Under the pieces are notes generated by a model. That model was not told the DNA's origin. It saw nothing but the letters and a program-made list of their open reading frames with translations, and made no database searches. The position numbers and the translations under genes were made by a program. Below are positions 8,974 through 17,781 of a DNA stretch of 34,846 nucleotides, piece by piece (the first letter of the stretch is position 1; each line of letters opens with the position of its first letter). This stretch comes from an uncultured Eubacteriales bacterium (GTDB lineage Bacteria > Bacillota > Clostridia > Oscillospirales > Acutalibacteraceae), in assembly GCA_934476545.1 (NCBI GenBank), contig CAKSOB010000006.1, forward strand, positions 1 to 34,846, in the 5' to 3' direction.

Positions 8974-9453
8974 TTATGCGGTAATGGGCGCAAAGGCAGC
9001 GCCGATGCTGTTTGCCAAAGCTTCCGGGGTCAGCTCCATCTGAAAGCCGATCTTTCCCCCGCTGACAATCACGGTTGGCTGTGCTTTCGCCGACTCGTCA
9101 ATGACGGTGCGGAACTGCTTCTTCATGCCCAATGGGCTGCAGCCGCCTCGAATGTATCCCGTCACCTTTTGGATGTCCTTCACATGGATCATCTCCACGC
9201 TTTTTTCCGAAACACTGTGAGCTGCCGCCTTTAAGTCCAACTCCTCCGCTACGGGAATCACAAACACATAATGCTCGCCGGAGCGCCCTTTTGTCACCAA
9301 GGTTTTGAACACCTGCTCCTTGTTCTGCCCCAACTTTTCCGCCACGCTGACGCCGTCGATTTCTCCGCCGGGGTCATAGGTGTGCATGGTATAGGGAACC
9401 TTCAAGGTTTCTAAAATACGCATAGCATTGGTTTTTGGAATGGATTTTGCCAT
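8974..9453 (-). CDS. ybaK: Cys-tRNA(Pro)/aminoacyl-tRNA deacylase, YbaK/EbsC family
   Basis: This family hydrolyses mischarged Cys-tRNA(Pro), a trans-editing activity in translation quality control. The 159-residue protein shows the conserved core: QVFKTLVTKG with the functional Lys, a central FVIPVAEELDLKAAA stretch, GYIRGGCSPLGMKK, and the C-terminal strand with VSGGKIGFQ. The ATG at 9453 has AGGTG 6 nt upstream. A GTG seven codons earlier was rejected because it lacks a ribosome binding site. It sits between two terminators and is therefore probably a single-gene unit. Confidence 0.9.
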   Translation of the reverse strand: MAKSIPKTNAMRILETLKVPYTMHTYDPGGEIDGVSVAEKLGQNKEQVFKTLVTKGRSGEHYVFVIPVAEELDLKAAAHSVSEKSVEMIHVKDIQKVTGYIRGGCSPLGMKKQFRTVIDESAKAQPTVIVSGGKIGFQMELTPEALANSIGAAFAPITA

Positions 9454-9476
9454 GAGTTCACCTGCTTTCTTCACAA

Positions 9477-9508
9477 GAAAAAAGCCATCCCGCAGAATGG
9501 CTTTTTAC
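9477..9508 (-). terminator. Intrinsic terminator of the arginine operon (after argF)
   Basis: AAAAAGCCAT pairs perfectly with ATGGCTTTTT across an 8-nt loop, ending in a run of T on the minus strand. It lies 6 bp after the argF stop and just before ybaK. Confidence 0.88.
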
Positions 9509-9514
9509 GCTGAA

Positions 9515-10420
9515 TCAGTCTTTCATCAAAGTAACCATAACTGCCTTTTGTGCGTGCAGACGGTTTTCGGCTTCCTCGAAAATTTCATCAGCATGGGCTT
9601 CAAATACACTCTCGGTGATTTCCTCGCCACGGTGTGCCGGCAAGCAGTGCTGTACCATGCAGTCCGGGTGTGCCAATGCCATGATCTCATCGTTGATCTG
9701 GTAGCCTTGGAATGCAACCTTGCGCTTCTCGATTTCGCTCTCCATACCCATGGAGGACCATACATCGGTGAAGATTACATCGGCATCCACTGCGGCTTCT
9801 GCCGGAACAGCGGTGATTTTGAAGTTATCGTATGCCTTTACAAATTCCATTACGGAAGCATCCGGACGGTAATCGTCCGGACAAGCAACGTGAACGTTCA
9901 TGCCCATCTTCAGACAACCCACAATAATAGAGTTTGCCATGTTGTTGCCGTCGCCGATATAGCAAACGTTCAGACCCTCCAAGCTGCCCTTTTTCTCCCG
10001 AATGGTCATCAGGTCAGCCAATACCTGACATGGGTGTGCAAAATCGGTCAGCGCATTGATTACCGGAATGCTGCCGTACTTTGCCAAATCCTCTACTTGG
10101 CTCTGCTCAAAGGTACGAATCATAATGCCGTCCAAGTAACGGGACAGCACACGAGCGGTATCCTGTACCGGCTCGCCACGACCGATTTGCATATCATTTG
10201 CAGACAGGTAAATCGGCTGACCGCCCAGTTGATACATACCCACCTCAAAAGACACACGGGTACGAGTAGAAGCCTTTGCAAAAATCATGCCCAGAGATTT
10301 GCCCTCCAGTACATGGTGTGCAATGCCGTGTTTTTGCTCGTACTTCAACTGATCTGCCAAGTTCAGCAAATCGGTAATTTCCTCTGTGGACAAGTCCATC
10401 AATTTCAGTAAATGTTGCAT
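9515..10420 (-). CDS. argF: Ornithine carbamoyltransferase
   Basis: ArgF makes citrulline from ornithine and carbamoyl phosphate. The 301-residue protein carries the carbamoyl-phosphate site STRTR (51-55), HPCQ (129-132), and the ornithine-binding HCLPAHRGEE (from 258) with the catalytic Cys. GGAGG precedes the ATG by 7 nt. It is the last gene of argHCJBDF, about 20 bp after argD and immediately before a terminator. The biosynthetic context favours the anabolic enzyme over a catabolic ArcB. carAB, which would supply carbamoyl phosphate, is not in this window. Confidence 0.96.
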   Translation of the reverse strand: MQHLLKLMDLSTEEITDLLNLADQLKYEQKHGIAHHVLEGKSLGMIFAKASTRTRVSFEVGMYQLGGQPIYLSANDMQIGRGEPVQDTARVLSRYLDGIMIRTFEQSQVEDLAKYGSIPVINALTDFAHPCQVLADLMTIREKKGSLEGLNVCYIGDGNNMANSIIVGCLKMGMNVHVACPDDYRPDASVMEFVKAYDNFKITAVPAEAAVDADVIFTDVWSSMGMESEIEKRKVAFQGYQINDEIMALAHPDCMVQHCLPAHRGEEITESVFEAHADEIFEEAENRLHAQKAVMVTLMKD

Positions 10421-10442
10421 TGTTTTCCTCCTTTATCTTCTA

Positions 10443-11618
10443 TCAATCCGCTAACACCGACTGGAAAATTTCCAATCCACGGTCAATTTCTTCATAAGAA
10501 ATATTCAATGGCGGCAAGAACCGAATCAGTGTTTTTGCTGTGAGAACCAACAGTCCTTTTTCTACGCAAGCAACTGCTACGTCACCGGCTGTTTTCTCTT
10601 TGAGCACCACACCGATCATCATGCCCATGCCACGAACGGCTTCCACGCCCTCCATGGCTGCCAGTTTCTCTTGCATATAAGCGCCCTTTTCCGCAACCTC
10701 TTTCAAAAAGTCCGGTTGGGATACCTCCTGCAATACTGCCAAGGCGCCGGCGCAAACTACCGGATTGCCGCCAAAGGTGGTGCCGTGCATTCCTTTGCCC
10801 AGAACATCGCCCAGCTTTTTCACGCAGAGGCAAGCGCCGATTGGCAAACCGCCGCCCAGTCCCTTTGCACTGGTGACAATATCCGGCTGCACGCCGAACT
10901 GCTCATAGGCAAACAGGGTGCCGGTACGACCCATACCGGTTTGGATTTCGTCTGCAATCAGAAGAATGTCCCGCTCCTTGCACAGGGCTGCCAGCTGCTG
11001 CGCAAACGCCTTCTCTAGCGGCATCACGCCGCCCTCGCCTTGGACAAATTCTACCATCACTGCGCAGGTATTTTCTGTCACAGCTTGCAGCACGCTCTCA
11101 AAGTTGTTTGCCTCTGCATAAGAGAAGCCCCCTGTGAATGGCTGGAAGTAATGATGGAATACCTCCTGTCCGGTGGCTGCCAAGGTGGTAACGGTTCTTC
11201 CGTGGAAGGAGTTCACCAAAGTTACCACATGAGTATGCTCCTCGCCATAAGTATCGGAGCCGTACTTTCTTGCCAATTTAATGGCGCACTCGTTGGCTTC
11301 CGCACCGGAGTTGCCGAAGAACACCTTATCCATGCCGGTGAGGGTACATAGCTTCTCACCCAACCGAATCATTGGCTCGGTGTAATACAGGTTAGAAACG
11401 TGCTGCAATTTTCCTGCTTGTGCCGTTACCGCCGCAAGCCAAGCGTCGTTGCAGTAGCCCAGTGCGTTTACACCGATTCCGCTAGTAAAATCAATGTATT
11501 CTTTTCCGTCGCAGTCTACGGCTTTTGCGCCCTTTCCTTCTATCAAAAGGGTTTGAAACCGTCCGTAGGTCTGCATCAAATACTGTTGTTCCGTTTCCTT
11601 TGCCGTTAAAAAGTCCAT
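10443..11618 (-). CDS. argD: Acetylornithine aminotransferase
   Basis: This PLP-dependent enzyme converts N-acetylglutamate semialdehyde to N-acetylornithine. It has 391 residues. The PLP phosphate loop is GNSGAEAN (102-109), Asp223 in IADEIQTG contacts the pyridine nitrogen, and Lys252 in TSAKGLGGG forms the Schiff base. GGAGG lies 7 nt before the ATG. Its place between argB and argF supports the arginine role. Some ArgD enzymes also act in lysine synthesis, which cannot be judged from sequence alone. Confidence 0.96.
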   Translation of the reverse strand: MDFLTAKETEQQYLMQTYGRFQTLLIEGKGAKAVDCDGKEYIDFTSGIGVNALGYCNDAWLAAVTAQAGKLQHVSNLYYTEPMIRLGEKLCTLTGMDKVFFGNSGAEANECAIKLARKYGSDTYGEEHTHVVTLVNSFHGRTVTTLAATGQEVFHHYFQPFTGGFSYAEANNFESVLQAVTENTCAVMVEFVQGEGGVMPLEKAFAQQLAALCKERDILLIADEIQTGMGRTGTLFAYEQFGVQPDIVTSAKGLGGGLPIGACLCVKKLGDVLGKGMHGTTFGGNPVVCAGALAVLQEVSQPDFLKEVAEKGAYMQEKLAAMEGVEAVRGMGMMIGVVLKEKTAGDVAVACVEKGLLVLTAKTLIRFLPPLNISYEEIDRGLEIFQSVLAD

Positions 11619-11632
11619 TGTTGCGCCTCCCG

Positions 11633-12487
11633 TTAATACAGCATTGTACCGCAGCCCTCATCGCAGAACAGCTCAATGAGGATGGAATGTTCGATTCTGC
11701 CATCCAGGATGATGGCACGGCTTACGCCACGACGTACTGCCTCTACGCAGCAGTCGATTTTCGGAATCATACCGCCGCTGATAATGCCCTGCCGCTGCAA
11801 TCTCGGCACATCACTTACATTGACCGCCGGAATCAAGGTATCTTCGTCGTCCTTATCTCGCAGCAGACCACGAATATCCGTCATCAAAATCAGCTTCTTT
11901 GCACCCAAGTCCGCAGCAATATGCGCCGCTGCCAAGTCAGCATTAATGTTGAACTTTGCACCGTTCAAGCCACCGCCGATGGTGGAAATAATCGGAATAT
12001 ATCCATTTTTTACTGCATCTTGGATCACTGTGGTATCCACAGAAACGATTTCGCCTACATAGCCCAGATCCACGCCTTCGATTTTCTTTGCATGAATCAT
12101 GCCGCCGTCCAAGCCGCAAAGTCCCACGGCACGACCGCCGCACTGAGTCATCAACTGCACCAGATCCTTATTTACCTTGCCTGCCAGCACCTCCTGCACC
12201 ACTTCCATAGTTTCCGCATCGGTGTAGCGCAGACCGTTCACAAACTTGCTCTCGATGTGAAGACGTTCCAACATCTTATTGATCTCCGGACCACCGCCAT
12301 GCACCAACACCACATTGATGCCAACCGATTGCATCAACACAATATCTCGCATCATGGCGTTTTTCAAGTCTTCATTGATCATTGCGTTGCCGCCGTATTT
12401 TACCACAATGGTTTCGCCGGAATATTTTTGAATGTATGGCAAAGCCTGCACCAATACGGCAGCTCTGTCGTTATTGGAAATTTTCAT
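11633..12487 (-). CDS. argB: N-acetylglutamate kinase
   Basis: ArgB phosphorylates N-acetylglutamate and is usually the arginine-feedback step. The 284-residue protein shows VVKYGGNAM (Lys30 and the glycine loop) and LVHGGGPEI (around 62-69) for substrate binding. It also has an N-terminal helix with YIQKYSGET before the core, a feature of arginine-inhibited hexameric forms. I chose the ATG at 12487 over an in-frame TTG two codons earlier. The ribosome binding site is weak (AAGAAAAGAG), unlike its neighbours. It is 27 bp downstream of argJ. Confidence 0.95.
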   Translation of the reverse strand: MKISNNDRAAVLVQALPYIQKYSGETIVVKYGGNAMINEDLKNAMMRDIVLMQSVGINVVLVHGGGPEINKMLERLHIESKFVNGLRYTDAETMEVVQEVLAGKVNKDLVQLMTQCGGRAVGLCGLDGGMIHAKKIEGVDLGYVGEIVSVDTTVIQDAVKNGYIPIISTIGGGLNGAKFNINADLAAAHIAADLGAKKLILMTDIRGLLRDKDDEDTLIPAVNVSDVPRLQRQGIISGGMIPKIDCCVEAVRRGVSRAIILDGRIEHSILIELFCDEGCGTMLY

Positions 12488-12514
12488 ACACAAAAGCTCT
12501 TTTCTTGATAAATT

Positions 12515-13735
12515 TTAAGTTCTGTAATCACCGTTAATTTTTACATAATCATAGGTCAAATCGCAGCCAAAGGCACGGGCAGCAGCGTCGCCGTCCCGGA
12601 GGGTTACCACCACTTCAATCTCGCTTTCGCCCAAGACCACCTTGGCAAGCTCCTCGGAAAATGCGATGCCTGCGCCGTCTTTGCAAACGTCGATCTGACC
12701 GGCATTGGAACGAATGGAAACATCCACGCCGTGAATATTGATTTGCTCTCCCGCATATCCGATAGCACAGAGAATGCGTCCCCAGTTGGCATCTTCGCCG
12801 AACATGGCGGTTTTCACCAAGCTGGAGCAAATGATACTCTTTGCAATCTTCCGTGCGCTCTCCACAGTCGGCGCGCCGGTTACGCTGCACTCAATCAGCT
12901 TAGTAGCGCCTTCACCGTCCTTTGCCATCATTCTGGCAAGGTAGACGCACATTTGGGTCAGCGCATCGGTGAACACGGCAAAGTCCTCGTTTTCTTCCGC
13001 AATGATTGGATTCTCTGCCAAACCGGATGCCATGATGCACAGCATATCGTTGGTGGAGGTATCTCCGTCCACGCTAAGCATATTAAAGCTCTCTGCCACC
13101 GCATGGTTCAGCGCCTTTTGCAGCAGCTCGGAAGAAATGGCTGCATCGGTGGTCACAAAGCTGAGCATGGTTGCCATGTTGGGGTGAATCATGCCGGAGC
13201 CTTTAGAAATACCGCCGATGGTTACGGTCTTGCCACCCAAGGTCACCTGCACCGCCGCTTCCTTCGGCACGGTATCGGTGGTCATGATTGCCTGGGCTGC
13301 GCTGAGGGAACCCTCCTCGGAAAGCGCTGCTGCCAATTCCTCTACATGGTCGGCAATCGGCTCAATGGGCAAAGGCTGTCCAATCACACCGGTAGATGCA
13401 ACGATAATGTCCGTAGACTGCAATCCCAGAGGCTTTGCAATCAGCTCGCACATGGTTTGGGCTTTCTGCTCGCCGTCCGCATTGCAGGTGTTTGCGTTTC
13501 CGCTGTTGCACAGCACGGCTCTTGCCTTGCCGTCTGCAATATTTCGTTTTGTCACCGCAATCGGTGCGCCCTGCACTAAGTTTTGGGTATAAACGGCTGC
13601 CGCTGCGCACTCCACATCACTGACGATCAACGCCAAATCTTTTTTTTCGGATTTTCCACGAATCCCGCAGTGAATACCGGATGCCCGAAAGCCTTTTGCC
13701 GCCGTTACACCGCCGGGAAGAATCGGATACTTCAT
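12515..13735 (-). CDS. argJ: Bifunctional ornithine acetyltransferase / N-acetylglutamate synthase
   Basis: ArgJ transfers the acetyl group from N-acetylornithine to glutamate, closing the acetyl cycle, and in bifunctional forms can also use acetyl-CoA. The 406-residue precursor cleaves itself between Ala188 and Thr189 in HPNMATMLSF, and Thr189 becomes the nucleophile of the beta chain. The oxyanion-hole region ASTGVIG (around 113-119) is present. No argA homologue is in the window, so acetyl-CoA use to start the pathway is inferred. GGAGGG lies about 11 nt before the ATG. Confidence 0.95.
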   Translation of the reverse strand: MKYPILPGGVTAAKGFRASGIHCGIRGKSEKKDLALIVSDVECAAAAVYTQNLVQGAPIAVTKRNIADGKARAVLCNSGNANTCNADGEQKAQTMCELIAKPLGLQSTDIIVASTGVIGQPLPIEPIADHVEELAAALSEEGSLSAAQAIMTTDTVPKEAAVQVTLGGKTVTIGGISKGSGMIHPNMATMLSFVTTDAAISSELLQKALNHAVAESFNMLSVDGDTSTNDMLCIMASGLAENPIIAEENEDFAVFTDALTQMCVYLARMMAKDGEGATKLIECSVTGAPTVESARKIAKSIICSSLVKTAMFGEDANWGRILCAIGYAGEQINIHGVDVSIRSNAGQIDVCKDGAGIAFSEELAKVVLGESEIEVVVTLRDGDAAARAFGCDLTYDYVKINGDYRT

Positions 13736-13778
13736 AAGATACGCTCCCTCCTACACATTCCTTTTATTTTCAATGGTA

Positions 13779-13810
13779 ATATAAATTTTATATCACTTTT
13801 ATTTCTATAG
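13779..13810. repeat. AT-rich palindrome plus copy 1 of an 18-bp arg intergenic motif
   Basis: The argC-argJ gap holds the palindrome ATATAAATTTTATAT (13779-13793). Abutting it, sharing one base, is the 18-mer TCACTTTTATTTCTATAG (13793-13810). The same 18-mer with one change recurs in the argH-argC gap at 14887-14904. This suggests a regulatory or RNA-level site in the operon. The canonical ARG box pattern is not present here. Confidence 0.5.
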
Positions 13811-13816
13811 TCTTAT

Positions 13817-14851
13817 TTAAAATGCCGGCGGAACCATTGTCAGACCCATGGTTTCCTCCAAGCCAAATACCAAGTTCATGTTCTGCACCGCTTGTCCCGC
13901 AGCACCCTTTACCATGTTGTCAATGGCGGAGATTGCCACCAACAAACCGGCTCTTTCATCCACATGAACAGATACATCCACAAAGTTGGAGCAACGAACG
14001 GTTTTTACGTCGGCAACAACGCCCTTTGGCAGTACCCGAACAAAATACTCGTCTTTGTAAAACTCCTCATACACTGCACGAAGCTGCTCCTCGGTAACGC
14101 CGTCCTTCAGTCGTGCATAGCAGGTTGCCAAAATACCACGATTGATGGGCAGCAGGTGGGGCACAAAGGTCACGCTTGCCTGCTCTCCGGCGAGCTTTGT
14201 TAAGGTTTGCTCCATCTCCGGTGCATGGCGGTGGTTCGCCACTTTATAAGCGGAGAAGCTCTCGTTCAACTCCGGATAATGGGTGCGCTGAGAAGGCTTT
14301 CTGCCACAGCCGGTGGTGCCGGATTTACAGTCTGCAATGATGCCCTGCACCGATACCAAACCGTTCACCACAGCCGGCGCCAATGCCATCGGCACTGCGG
14401 TTGTGTAGCAGCCCGGGTTGGCAATCAGCTTTTTGCCCTTGATTTCCTCACGGAAAAACTCCGGCATACCATACACCGCTTGTGCGTGCAGCTCCTTGTT
14501 CTCAAACTCGCCCTGATACCACTGTTTGTAGGTTTCCTCGTCCTCCAAACGGAAGTCTGCACCAAGGTCGATAAACACCTTTCCTTGGTCGATGCATTGC
14601 TGTGCCAAGCCTTGGGATAAGCCGTGGGGCAGCGCCGCAAAAATTACGTCGCACTGCTCCACTACAGCATCCTGATCCTGACACACCATGTCGCACAGTC
14701 CCCGATAGGCAGGGTACACGTCACTGAGGGCAGTTCCTTCAAAGCTGACGGAACTGATGGCTGTCAGCTTCACCTGTGGGTGTCCCAATAAAATGCGTAC
14801 CAATTCGCTGCCTGCATAACCGGTGGCACCAACGATTCCCGCTTTGATCAT
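13817..14851 (-). CDS. argC: N-acetyl-gamma-glutamyl-phosphate reductase
   Basis: ArgC reduces N-acetylglutamyl phosphate to the semialdehyde with NADPH. The 344-residue protein starts with the nucleotide-binding GIVGATGYAGSEL and carries the catalytic Cys148 in ANPGCYTTA. HRHAPEM, typical of the family, supplies the active-site His. GGAGG is about 9 nt upstream of the ATG. It lies between argH and argJ, with AT-rich gaps of 62-81 bp on either side that carry the shared 18-bp motif. Confidence 0.96.
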   Translation of the reverse strand: MIKAGIVGATGYAGSELVRILLGHPQVKLTAISSVSFEGTALSDVYPAYRGLCDMVCQDQDAVVEQCDVIFAALPHGLSQGLAQQCIDQGKVFIDLGADFRLEDEETYKQWYQGEFENKELHAQAVYGMPEFFREEIKGKKLIANPGCYTTAVPMALAPAVVNGLVSVQGIIADCKSGTTGCGRKPSQRTHYPELNESFSAYKVANHRHAPEMEQTLTKLAGEQASVTFVPHLLPINRGILATCYARLKDGVTEEQLRAVYEEFYKDEYFVRVLPKGVVADVKTVRCSNFVDVSVHVDERAGLLVAISAIDNMVKGAAGQAVQNMNLVFGLEETMGLTMVPPAF

Positions 14852-14873
14852 ATTTCAACGCCTCCATTGTTTT

Positions 14874-14904
14874 CTATAAAAATAGCTCACTTTTATTTTT
14901 ATAG
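14874..14904. repeat. 11-bp inverted repeat with copy 2 of the arg intergenic motif
   Basis: CTATAAAAATA (14874-14884) and TATTTTTATAG (14894-14904) form a perfect 11-bp inverted repeat with a 9-nt spacer, between the argH stop and the argC start. The right arm plus spacer contains TCACTTTTATTTTTATAG (14887-14904), identical at 17 of 18 positions to the motif upstream of argJ. Read on the minus strand, TTGCTA and TATTTT 17 bp apart could also form a weak internal promoter. Confidence 0.5.
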
Positions 14905-14913
14905 CAATTACTA

Positions 14914-16284
14914 TTATTTTAAAAGTTCCATCACACGATGTACCTGATACTCCACATTTTCCGGTGCCGGTGCGCCCAGAACATTTCTTCCGTTCACGCA
15001 GCGCTCCAAAGAAATTGCCTCATATACATCATCGTCAAACTGGTCGCAGACCTCTCTGTACTCGTCCAGCGTCAAGGTTTCCAAGGTCTTATCATGGTCG
15101 ATGCAATATGCCACCAGAGTACCGGTTGCCTTGTACGCATCCCGGAATGCCATGCCCTTGTTTACCAGATAGTCGGCGCAGTCGGTTGCATTGATAAAGC
15201 CCTTTGCCGCTGCCTTTCTCATATTTTCCGGAATCGGCTTCATGGTTTCAATCATCGGAATAAAGGCAGTCAAGCACAGACGCAAAGTATCCACTGCATC
15301 AAAGATGGCTTCCTTATCCTCCTGCATATCCTTGTTATATGCCAGCGGCAAACCCTTCAGCATGGTGAGCAGCGTCATCAGATCGCCGAACACACGACCG
15401 GACTTACCACGCACCAGCTCGGCAATATCCGGATTTTTCTTCTGTGGCATAATACTGGAACCGGTTGCAAACGCATCGTCCAACTCCACAAACTTAAACT
15501 CCCAAGAACACCAGAGGATGATCTCCTCGGAGAAACGGGAAAGGTGTACCATTGCCAGAGAGATGGCGCTTGCCAACTCCACACAGAAGTCACGGTCTGC
15601 CACGCTGTCCAAGCTGTTGTTGGTTGGGCGGGCAAAGCCAAGCAGCTTTGCGGTCATGTTTCTGTCCAGTGGATAGGTGGTACCTGCCAGTGCGCCTGCG
15701 CCCAGTGGCAGTTCATCCATGCGATTTTTGGCATCTTCCAAGCGACCCAAATCCCGCAGGAACATCTCTGCATATGCCATGAGGTGGTGTCCAAAAGTAA
15801 TTGGCTGCGCCCGCTGCAAGTGAGTGTAGCCCGGCATAACATCGCTCTTGTGCTGCAATGCCTTTTGGCAAATGGCAGCAATCAACTCTTTCAGTTGTGT
15901 AGAAAGTGCGTCGCACTCCTTCTTCAAGGTCAAGCGAATGTCCGTTGCCACTTGGTCATTTCTGCTTCTTGCAGTGTGGAGCCGCTTGCCGGCTGTACCG
16001 ATCCGCTCGGTCAGCTCGCCCTCTACAAAGGTATGCACATCCTCTGCGTTAGGGTCAATTTCCAGTGCGCCGCTGTCAATATCCTTTGCAATCTGCTCCA
16101 AGGTGTCGCAAATCAGCTTGCTCTCCGACTCCGCAATGATACCGCAAGCCCCCAGCATGGTAGCGTGAGCGATACTGCCGGTAATATCCTCGTGGATCAT
16201 GCGGCTGTCAAAGGAAATGGAAGAATTAAAGTCATTTGTTTTCTTGTCGATTTCTTTGGAAAAACGTCCTGCCCAGAGCTTCAT
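14914..16284 (-). CDS. argH: Argininosuccinate lyase
   Basis: ArgH splits argininosuccinate into arginine and fumarate, the last step of the pathway. The 456-residue protein begins MKLWAGRFS, the normal family start, with GGAGG 8 nt upstream. An upstream in-frame start was rejected for that reason. The superfamily signature GSSIMPQKKNP (275-285) contains the catalytic Ser, and the HLQRAQP motif contains the catalytic His (about 155). It is the first gene after the argG terminator. No convincing promoter was seen in the 90 bp between that terminator and the ATG. Confidence 0.96.
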   Translation of the reverse strand: MKLWAGRFSKEIDKKTNDFNSSISFDSRMIHEDITGSIAHATMLGACGIIAESESKLICDTLEQIAKDIDSGALEIDPNAEDVHTFVEGELTERIGTAGKRLHTARSRNDQVATDIRLTLKKECDALSTQLKELIAAICQKALQHKSDVMPGYTHLQRAQPITFGHHLMAYAEMFLRDLGRLEDAKNRMDELPLGAGALAGTTYPLDRNMTAKLLGFARPTNNSLDSVADRDFCVELASAISLAMVHLSRFSEEIILWCSWEFKFVELDDAFATGSSIMPQKKNPDIAELVRGKSGRVFGDLMTLLTMLKGLPLAYNKDMQEDKEAIFDAVDTLRLCLTAFIPMIETMKPIPENMRKAAAKGFINATDCADYLVNKGMAFRDAYKATGTLVAYCIDHDKTLETLTLDEYREVCDQFDDDVYEAISLERCVNGRNVLGAPAPENVEYQVHRVMELLK

Positions 16285-16372
16285 AACTGGTGCCTCCAAA
16301 TTCGTAAATTATTTTAGATTTGCAGAAGTTCTCGCTGCCCTCTGCTTTATTTGTAGTTCACAACCGATGAAA

Positions 16373-16399
16373 GAAAAAACAGTCCCTCAGACTGTTTTC
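16373..16399 (-). terminator. Intrinsic terminator between argG and argH
   Basis: On the minus strand AAAACAGTC and GACTGTTTT form a perfect 9-bp stem with a TGAGG loop, followed by TTTTTTC. It lies about 42 bp after the argG stop, so argG can be transcribed as its own unit. Confidence 0.85.
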
Positions 16400-16440
16400 C
16401 CTTGCATTTTAAATTGTTCTAATGAAATGAGATGCTTCTC

Positions 16441-17670
16441 TTATTTGTTTTCTGCCAGACCCTTTTGTGCCCGAACCTTAATGCCCAAACCAAACAGGTT
16501 GATAAAGCCGGCTGCATCGCCTTGGTTGTAGATGTGATCCTCGGAGAAGGTTGCAACCTCTTCGTCATACAGAGAGTTTGGAGAAGTTACGCCTGCGTCA
16601 ATGATGTTGCCCTTATACAGCTTCATCTTTACATCGCCGGTTACGGTCTGCTGTGTTTCATCTACGAATGCAGACAGAGCCTCACGGAGTGGGTGGTACC
16701 ACTTGCCGTCGTAAACCATTTCGCCAAACTTAATGGAAACCAGTTGCTTGTAGTGGTAGGTATCCTTCTCCAAGCACAGCTCTTCCAGCTTGTTGTGTGC
16801 GTGGTAAATGATGGAGCCGCCTGGGGTTTCATAAACGCCACGGGACTTCATGCCAACCAAACGGTTCTCTACGATGTCTACAATGCCGATGCCGTTCTTG
16901 CCGCCCAACTCGTTCAGCTTCTCCAACAGCTCCAGTGCAGGCAGCTTCTCCCCGTTCAGTGCAACCGGAACGCCCTTCTCAAAGGACAGGGTGATTTCTG
17001 TTGGAACATCCGGAGCCTGCAGTGGGGAAACGCCCAACTCCAAGAAGCCTTCCTTCTCATAGGTTGGCTCGTTTGCAGGATCTTCCAGATCCAGACCTTC
17101 GTGAGACAAGTGCCATACGTTCTTGTCCTTAGAGTAGTTGGTTTCTCTTGTAATCTTCAGCGGAATATTTCTTGCCTCCGCATACTCGATCTCTTCTTCT
17201 CTGGACTTAATGTCCCAAACTCTCCAAGGAGCGATGATGGTCATATCCGGAGCAAATGCACGGATTGCCAACTCGAAACGAACTTGGTCGTTGCCCTTAC
17301 CGGTGCAGCCGTGGCAAATTGCGTCAGCGCCCTCTGCCTTTGCAATCTCAACCAAACGCTTTCCAATAAGCGGACGGGCGAAGGAAGTACCCAGCAGATA
17401 GTTGTTCTCGTAAACAGCGCCTGCCTTTACAGTTGGCCAAACGTACTCTTCTACGAATTCTTTCTTAATATCCTCAATATACAGCTTGGAAGCACCGGTC
17501 TTCAGTGCCTTTTCTTCCAAGCCCTCCAGCTCAAAGTCACCCTGACCAACGTCAGCCGCTACCGCAACAACCTCACAGTTGTCATAGTTCTCCTTGAGCC
17601 ACGGAATAATGATAGAAGTATCCAAACCGCCGGAATATGCCAAAATTACTTTTTTAATTTGCTTTGCCAT
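16441..17670 (-). CDS. argG: Argininosuccinate synthase
   Basis: ArgG condenses citrulline and aspartate using ATP. The 409-residue protein has the PP-loop AYSGGLDTS (11-19) that binds ATP, and the further family motifs GCTGKGNDQVRFE and GGSIIYHAHNKLEE. It is the first arginine gene after the promoter and ARG box and is followed by a terminator. It may therefore be expressed at a different level from the argHCJBDF block downstream. GAGGGAAG precedes the ATG. Confidence 0.96.
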   Translation of the reverse strand: MAKQIKKVILAYSGGLDTSIIIPWLKENYDNCEVVAVAADVGQGDFELEGLEEKALKTGASKLYIEDIKKEFVEEYVWPTVKAGAVYENNYLLGTSFARPLIGKRLVEIAKAEGADAICHGCTGKGNDQVRFELAIRAFAPDMTIIAPWRVWDIKSREEEIEYAEARNIPLKITRETNYSKDKNVWHLSHEGLDLEDPANEPTYEKEGFLELGVSPLQAPDVPTEITLSFEKGVPVALNGEKLPALELLEKLNELGGKNGIGIVDIVENRLVGMKSRGVYETPGGSIIYHAHNKLEELCLEKDTYHYKQLVSIKFGEMVYDGKWYHPLREALSAFVDETQQTVTGDVKMKLYKGNIIDAGVTSPNSLYDEEVATFSEDHIYNQGDAAGFINLFGLGIKVRAQKGLAENK

Positions 17671-17745
17671 GATTCTTCCCTCGCACTTTACAAAATTATA
17701 GTAATAAGATAGATATTTGTCTGTTTTTCAGACCTTACAGCTTTT

Positions 17746-17773
17746 ATTATACTACACTGACAAGAAAATGCAA
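17746..17773 (-). promoter_or_regulatory. Sigma-A promoter of argG
   Basis: On the minus strand TTGCAT (17768-17773) and a consensus TATAAT (17746-17751) are 16 bp apart. The transcript would begin about 70 nt before the argG ATG. A small GTCTG-AAAAA-CAGAC hairpin lies in the leader. Confidence 0.72.
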
Positions 17774-17781
17774 GCATTATT

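Noticed and set aside
9428..13579. Further plus-strand open frames opposite argF, argB and argJ (282-327 codons)
   Set aside because: Same reason: antisense to confident genes and no translation signals.
14938..17712. Long plus-strand open frames (459 and 426 codons) opposite argH and argG
   Set aside because: They are shadows of two recognised enzymes and arise from codon bias that avoids antisense stops. No family resemblance is seen.
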